Position numbers and translations under genes: made by a program | Source: Pseudomonadota bacterium | Lineage (GTDB): Bacteria; Pseudomonadota; Gammaproteobacteria; Steroidobacterales; Steroidobacteraceae | Direction: 5' to 3' | NCBI GenBank assembly: GCA_018241505.1 | Contig: JAFEDS010000016.1 | Coordinates: 62,001-126,000, forward strand | DNA: 64,000 nt | Shown: positions 59,514-64,000 of the stretch, piece by piece | Layout: every line of letters starts with the position of its first letter | Position numbering within the stretch: the first letter of the stretch is position 1 | Notes under the pieces: model-generated | Databases searched by the model: none | Told to the model about the DNA's origin: nothing | The model's input: only the letters and a program-made list of their open reading frames with translations

Positions 59514-61116
59514 TCGAGTCACCGCACAGAAACACCTCGATTCCCAGCGCCTGAAATGCGGCTGTCTTCGCTGCCAGGGCAAGGTGCGCACCCGCCGCGT
59601 CCGGTGCATAGGCTACCTGGATGTGGTTGGAGCAATGCCGTGCCATGAATTGGTCCCGGCTGATGCCCGGCAGCACCGCATGCATCATGGGCCACTGCGG
59701 GGTGGTAATGTCCCAGCGCCTTTGCGTTTCCTCGGCGGGCAGCTCTATCGCCCGGGCAATCCCCAGGTCGGCCTTGAGTCCCTCGGGCTCAACGAAAATC
59801 CGACTCCACACCACGTGGCCGGGCTTGCTGACTCCCTTGATTGTGCCACCGCCCAGGCGGAAGTACATCGGCGGTTGCCGCTCACTGACCGCATCCCGGT
59901 AGCCATTCGAAAAATGGGCCGGCGGCACCGAGCCCGATATTTCCAGCGTCCAGACAAACACCTGCCGGCCGCCAACCTCGTAAGCCTCTCCATACCTGAC
60001 GTCGTGCAGGGTGGTTTCGGGATCAAACCCCAGCGCGTTCCACACTCTGTTGGTAATCAGCGCATCCAGTCCGACACACTCGTCCACTTCATTGAAATGC
60101 GGCAGCGGCGCCCCGCCATACAGGAGCCTGCCTTGCCGGTCCCTGACCGGTGGCCGGTCCCTGTTATTGAGCAGGCCTTCGGCCAGATCGGACGCAGGTA
60201 CCAGGTCCTTCAGGCCCTGCTGGTACTGAATACCGATGGCATCGCAGCCGAACTGCGCGGCGATGCGCAAGGTCGCAATGTACATCTTGCATTGTTCGAT
60301 GACCTGCGATTCCGTCAGGTCGGTTTCCGGGTTGCTGCCGAACACAAAGCGCATGCCCTTGCGCAGCAGCCATTCGTACACGGCCTGCGCCTCACTCGCC
60401 TCGGTTTGCAACATTTCCGCGTACAACGCGGACTGCGACAGGCGTTCCTTGAAGATGCCCATCGGCTGCAACAGCTCATCGGGAATGATGGCGTTGTACA
60501 TTCCCATGCAACCCTCGTCGAACACACCCAGAATCGCCCGATTGGACTGCAATTCGGCCGCGACTGCAATGCCGAGCTCGCGCGCCCGCGTGGGAGCCGC
60601 GCTCGCCAGTGCCACGGCCGGCCGCACGTGCGCCCGGTCGTGAATCACCGGCTTGCCGCCGAGCCAGGCTTCGAGCCCGTCCAGAAAGAAAGCGTCCGCA
60701 AAATCAACACTCCAGAGAGTGCTGAATTTCTTACCGGCCTTGCGCAGCGATGCATTGAGATTGAGCAACCCCACCAGCCCCGGCCACTGCCCGCTCCAGT
60801 TCGCGATGGTGAGTATGGGTCCCCGGTGTCCCAGCAATCCCGGCATCAGGTGTTGGCTGTACTGCCATACGGCTTCCACCACGACGAGAGGCGCATCTCG
60901 CGGAATGGTGCGAAACACTTCAATACCGCGCTTCTGACTATCAATGAAGCCATGGCGTTTCACGGCATCATAATCGTGACCCCGCTGCACCTCGTGGCCC
61001 CGAGCGCGGATCGCAGCGGTGACTGCGGTTTCAACCTGCTGTTGCACGGGCCAGCACTTCTGATTGGCGGCGGGCCGCAAATCGCCGTTCGCCACCATCC
61101 AAATGACATCGGACAT
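59491..61116 (-). CDS. L-fucose/L-arabinose isomerase family protein
   Basis: A 541-residue sugar isomerase-like enzyme starting MSDVIWMVANGDLRPAANQK (AGGGGCGGA upstream of 61116). Markers are VEAVWQYSQHLMPGLL, ILGVFDEGCMGMYNAIIPDE (metal Glu), FGCDAIGIQYQQGLKDL and FMARHCSNHIQVAYA. It is a distant FucI/AraA relative that should turn an aldose into a ketose using a divalent metal, for the FGGY kinase. The exact sugar cannot be read. A LacI-type element lies 49 bases upstream. Confidence 0.85.
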   Translation of the reverse strand: MSDVIWMVANGDLRPAANQKCWPVQQQVETAVTAAIRARGHEVQRGHDYDAVKRHGFIDSQKRGIEVFRTIPRDAPLVVVEAVWQYSQHLMPGLLGHRGPILTIANWSGQWPGLVGLLNLNASLRKAGKKFSTLWSVDFADAFFLDGLEAWLGGKPVIHDRAHVRPAVALASAAPTRARELGIAVAAELQSNRAILGVFDEGCMGMYNAIIPDELLQPMGIFKERLSQSALYAEMLQTEASEAQAVYEWLLRKGMRFVFGSNPETDLTESQVIEQCKMYIATLRIAAQFGCDAIGIQYQQGLKDLVPASDLAEGLLNNRDRPPVRDRQGRLLYGGAPLPHFNEVDECVGLDALITNRVWNALGFDPETTLHDVRYGEAYEVGGRQVFVWTLEISGSVPPAHFSNGYRDAVSERQPPMYFRLGGGTIKGVSKPGHVVWSRIFVEPEGLKADLGIARAIELPAEETQRRWDITTPQWPMMHAVLPGISRDQFMARHCSNHIQVAYAPDAAGAHLALAAKTAAFQALGIEVFLCGDSNGDSCGS

Positions 61117-61164
61117 GGTTTTTCCGCCCCTGCGCTGCTGCTGCACAGTTGCGTAATTTCCCGC

Positions 61165-61181
61165 AACTTTATCGATATAGT
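61165..61181. promoter_or_regulatory. second-LacI operator, isomerase promoter
   Basis: AACTTTATCGATATAGT is a 16-17 base near-palindrome centred on CG; its complement strand ACTATATCGATAAAGTT matches the element at 62255 in 15 of 17 positions. Confidence 0.55.
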
Positions 61182-61221
61182 ATTTAGAGCCGGGCAGCCT
61201 GTCAAACCAGCCGCCGCGCGC

Positions 61222-62274
61222 TCAGCGGGCGCGCGGGCGCCGCAGGCTGGAGGCCCGCACAATCAATTCGGGTGACATGAGAGGCACCGGTGCCGGCGGC
61301 TTCGCGCCGCTCGTCATGCAATTGAGCAGTTGCCGGGTTACCTGCATGCCGATGGCGGCCGTGTGTTGATCTATCGTCGTCAGCGGCACCGACAGCCAAT
61401 CGGAGAAACGCATGTTTGCAACACCGACGAAAGCAACATCGTCAGGCACGCGCAGACCGGCTTCGAGGCAGGCGCGCATTGCGCCGATGGCGACCGGATC
61501 GTTGAAGCAGAACACGCCGTCGGGCCGCAGCCTGCCGCCATCGGCAAGAAGCGCTTTCATGGCGGCATAACCCGATGCGTCATCGTGCCCGGCTTCGACA
61601 ACCTGCTCCGCATGCTGCTTGCCCAACGCATCCCGATAGCCTTTCAAGCGATCCTCGCTGGTGGACAGAAGCGGCCCGCGCAAATGCGCGATCCGCCGGC
61701 ATCCCTGCTCCAGCAAATGCTGTGTGGCCATGAGCCCCACTTTGCGGTTGTCGGTGCCCACGAACTGCGACTGCATTCCGGGCAACACCCGATCGAACAG
61801 TACGAGGGGTGTCTTGATGGCCCGCAGCCGGCGGTTGCTTCGCTGCGCTGAAGCGACAATGAGGCCGTCGACTTTACGCGACTCGAGAAGCTCGATATTC
61901 GCGACCTCGACTTGCGCGCTTTCACCGGTATGTGAAATGACGACGTGATAACCCGCGGCGCCGGCGGCTTGCTCAATCGCAGTGGCAACTTCCGCAAAAA
62001 AGGACTGCATCAGGTCCGGGATGACCAGGCCTATCAGGAATGTCCGACCGGTTACGAGGCTGCGCGCGACGGCATCCGTGCGGTAGTTCAGTTCGGCGGC
62101 CCGTTGGAGCACCCGCCGCGTCGTTTCCTGTCCGATGTCCTTGTGTCCGCGCAGGGCTTTGGAAACCGCCATGGGCGAAAGACCGAGATCCCGGGCAATA
62201 TCCTTCAGGCGGACCGGCAAGGAGACATCCCCGGTTGATGTGAGCGCAAGGCGCACTATATCGCTAAACTTCAC
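61222..62274 (-). CDS. LacI-family transcriptional regulator (second)
   Basis: A LacI regulator. The HTH LKDIARDLGLSPMAVSKAL is followed by hinge NYRTDAVARSLVTGRTFLIG and the sugar-binding domain (VIPDLMQSFFAEVATAIEQA; FVGVANMRFSDWLSVPLTTI). The GTG at 62274 overlaps the upstream gene stop (GTGA), giving 350 residues, but then the HTH starts unusually late at residue ~24. A TTG at 62220 with GGGGA upstream (MPVRLKDIA) fits the family better; in that case the shared 17-base element at 62255 lies in the leader. Likely regulator of the isomerase operon. Confidence 0.9.
   Translation of the reverse strand: MKFSDIVRLALTSTGDVSLPVRLKDIARDLGLSPMAVSKALRGHKDIGQETTRRVLQRAAELNYRTDAVARSLVTGRTFLIGLVIPDLMQSFFAEVATAIEQAAGAAGYHVVISHTGESAQVEVANIELLESRKVDGLIVASAQRSNRRLRAIKTPLVLFDRVLPGMQSQFVGTDNRKVGLMATQHLLEQGCRRIAHLRGPLLSTSEDRLKGYRDALGKQHAEQVVEAGHDDASGYAAMKALLADGGRLRPDGVFCFNDPVAIGAMRACLEAGLRVPDDVAFVGVANMRFSDWLSVPLTTIDQHTAAIGMQVTRQLLNCMTSGAKPPAPVPLMSPELIVRASSLRRPRAR
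62255..62271. promoter_or_regulatory. second-LacI operator at its own gene
   Basis: ACTATATCGCTAAACTT, 15 of 17 identical to the complement of 61165-61181. It spans the first codons of the regulator if translation starts at 62274, or its leader if it starts at 62220. Confidence 0.5.
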
Positions 62275-63800
62275 TCATCGGGAGCCTGCCCCTGGCGCCA
62301 ATCCACGGCTCCGAATCGGGCGTGCCCCAGGAGCGTGTACCCCAGGTTGATTGTGGACACCCGTTGATGGGACTCCGGCAGCCCCCGATAGCGCCCCTCG
62401 CGATTGGACAGGCTGTAGCGCAACGTAATCGCGTGCAAATCGAACACCCGTACCGTCAAACCCACATCCAGCCTGTTGATGGTTTCGCTCCCGGTGCTCT
62501 CCGTCGCCCCTACCTTGCTGATGTAGTAATTGCGGGCAGTGGCATCCAGATCGGCCCGATCCCCGAAGATCAGCCGCAGCGCCAGCATCGATTCGGGCGT
62601 GACACCGTAATGGTAATTCCTCGCTCCCTCTCCATTGGGTCCCGGAGCGGTCACTCCGGCGCCGTGAATGACGCCGCCTCCGGCGTAACCAACACCTGCG
62701 AGAGCCGTGGTTTGTAGCGCTACGTTGCTCGACAGCCACCACTGCGATGTGGTGCCCACGGCGGCGGCCGTGTTCGATACCCGAAAGATATTCGGCGCGA
62801 CGTAATCGTACAATCCATACACGCCCCACAAGCCGCGGTAGTTCGGTCCTGCCTCGTAGTCCGTCCCATACAACAGGCCGCGGCTGAACACCGACTCCAC
62901 CCCATTGGCCGTATCCAGGGCAAATTCAAAATTGAAATAGTCGAATGGCCGGTCATACGAATAGTCAGGCTTGCCCGGCAGGCCGTAACCCATGGCGAAC
63001 GTCGCAACGCCCTTCCCCGCATCCATGGTCTGACCTGCGGGCGGCGCGCTGGGATCGGCGTTGAAACGGATGTTGGAGCTGAAGTGAGTGCTCAGATTTC
63101 CACCCACATCGACACGGGTGAACACCGCGGGATCGTAACTGCGAAACACGGCAGCGAATCGGTTGCCGAACGCCAGGCGATTGACGCCCGTGGAGGGCGA
63201 GATCAGGGCGGCCCCCAACTCGCGCCACCATGCCGGCCGCCCGCTGTCACCGCTCTCCAACAACAGGCTGGCCATGCGAAACAACGGCTCGCCCAGGAAG
63301 TTGCCGCCAATCCCGCTGGCAACCTGGTCATTGAAGGAGGGTGCGGTATTTTCGCCGGCCTCCTCCCAAGCGAGGCTGCCGGCAAACGTGTAGGCCGAGG
63401 CCTGCCAGAAATTCAATCCCGCCGAACGGGCAAATCCCTGGTAGACCGAGCCCTGGTAGGGGTGCAGGAACTGGTTGGTGGCGAACTTGTCATTGTCGAC
63501 CACCCAACTGCGATGCAGATTGCGCCTGAAGTTGGTGGTGGGCCACGGATAGGTATCCGGATCGCTCAGGTGATCGTAGCGATTCAGTAGAAGTTGAAAA
63601 GTGGGGATCTCGAGCGCCGGGACCAGAAAGCTTTTCCCGTCCCCCTGCCCCCATTCCAGGATGGGACTCGGCTTCGGAGCCGCAAAAGCCGTGGGCATCG
63701 GCTGCTCAGAATTGGCTTGCGCAATGCAGCTTACGAAACGCGCGAGGCCGATGAGCAGCACCGCACTCTGAATGAGCGGAAGCGCGTGATAGCGTGCCAT
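62271..63800 (-). CDS. DUF3943 outer-membrane-type protein
   Basis: A 509-residue exported protein: MARYHALPLIQSAVLLIGLA signal region, then the DUF3943 part with DKFATNQFLHPYQGSVYQGFARSAG, where HPY and 'Y.faRs.G..fw.s..yt...S..WE' are characteristic; E in LAWEEAGEN and FNDQVASGIGGNFLGE follow. The rest reads as beta strands typical of a membrane-associated barrel. Function unknown. Its stop overlaps the second lacI by four bases. Confidence 0.8.
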   Translation of the reverse strand: MARYHALPLIQSAVLLIGLARFVSCIAQANSEQPMPTAFAAPKPSPILEWGQGDGKSFLVPALEIPTFQLLLNRYDHLSDPDTYPWPTTNFRRNLHRSWVVDNDKFATNQFLHPYQGSVYQGFARSAGLNFWQASAYTFAGSLAWEEAGENTAPSFNDQVASGIGGNFLGEPLFRMASLLLESGDSGRPAWWRELGAALISPSTGVNRLAFGNRFAAVFRSYDPAVFTRVDVGGNLSTHFSSNIRFNADPSAPPAGQTMDAGKGVATFAMGYGLPGKPDYSYDRPFDYFNFEFALDTANGVESVFSRGLLYGTDYEAGPNYRGLWGVYGLYDYVAPNIFRVSNTAAAVGTTSQWWLSSNVALQTTALAGVGYAGGGVIHGAGVTAPGPNGEGARNYHYGVTPESMLALRLIFGDRADLDATARNYYISKVGATESTGSETINRLDVGLTVRVFDLHAITLRYSLSNREGRYRGLPESHQRVSTINLGYTLLGHARFGAVDWRQGQAPDE

Positions 63801-63838
63801 GCGGGTGATGACAGCAAAGTTCGTGCCCTCCCCCGCGT

Positions 63839-64000
63839 TCAGACCCCATTAACGCGCTGCAGGGTCACCACAACGTCATCGGCCAGGTGGAAGGCCAGTC
63901 GGCCGCCTCCGATGGTGCTCGCACCGGGATCCACATTGTTGAAGTCCAACGGCACGTTCAGGTACTTGGGGTGCTCAGGATTGCGGCAATGGGCGATGAG
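63839..64000 (-). CDS. C-terminus of an unidentified protein (partial)
   Basis: Fifty-three codons run in from the right edge, ending TLQRVNGV before the TGA. The text includes HPKYLNVPLDFNNVDPGAST and GGGRLAFHLADDVVV; it looks like a beta-rich end domain, perhaps of a carbohydrate-active enzyme given the neighbours, but I cannot assign a family from this fragment. It lies 38 bases upstream of the DUF3943 gene on the same strand. Confidence 0.5.
   Translation of the reverse strand, partial: LIAHCRNPEHPKYLNVPLDFNNVDPGASTIGGGRLAFHLADDVVVTLQRVNGV

Overview
The window is high-GC, gene-dense proteobacterial chromosome. TonB-dependent receptors with EITVTA/EIVVTA-type boxes, a UrcA-family protein, a REDY/HapK-like protein, a CzcCBA efflux set and many oxidative catabolic genes fit an environmental gammaproteobacterium, possibly near Steroidobacteraceae. 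That placement is inference from gene content; there is no rRNA in the window. I see no insertion sequence, prophage, CRISPR array or tRNA. Both ends cut a gene: a YchJ-like protein at the left, an unidentified C-terminus at the right.

Layout. 0.2-5.3 kb (+): secreted protein, REDY/HapK-like protein, SDR, methyltransferase, small protein, membrane protein and LysR regulator. 5.3-12.8 kb (-): M28 peptidase, Tat amidase, TonB receptor and an Old-Yellow-Enzyme/FAD reductase. 12.9-16.0 kb: YafY/WYL regulator, GST and a soluble nucleotide cyclase. 15.9-22.9 kb: a nucleotide-signalling island with two CRP-type regulators, UrcA, a short Hsp70, and an operon of outer-membrane barrel, cupredoxin and HAMP cyclase. 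22.9-26.1 kb: hypothetical, zinc-ribbon and small membrane genes. 26.1-32.8 kb (-): CzcA/B/C efflux with a DJ-1/YHS protein upstream. 33.0-34.8 kb: LytS/LytTR two-component pair, facing a beta-helix surface protein. 36.6-43.2 kb: RR-HDOD and RR-degenerate-HD genes facing a FIST / PAS-kinase / receiver-kinase operon. 43.3-47.5 kb (-): beta-propeller, CdhR-like regulator, Rieske oxygenase and dehydrogenase, resembling carnitine/quaternary-amine catabolism. 47.5-49.5 kb: an AT-rich regulatory patch with a candidate 22-residue peptide gene and a DUF234-type ATPase. 49.5-51.9 kb: Rieske oxygenase and glycosyltransferase. 51.9-64.0 kb: sugar locus with TonB receptor, two LacI regulators, MFS transporter, serine hydrolase, FGGY kinase, fucose-isomerase-like enzyme and a DUF3943 protein.

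How parts may work together. The two CRP-like proteins share one recognition helix (SRQxVNQ), in which the residue matching E. coli CRP Glu181 is Gln. Two intergenic palindromes of form TGTCA-N6-TGACA (16682 and 23701) are candidate sites for them, and both regulators sit beside cyclase genes. In the sugar locus an identical 15-bp LacI-type operator lies before the TonB receptor and the MFS gene, with a related site before lacI. A different 17-bp element is shared by the isomerase promoter and the second lacI. These links come from reading the sequence and have not been tested.
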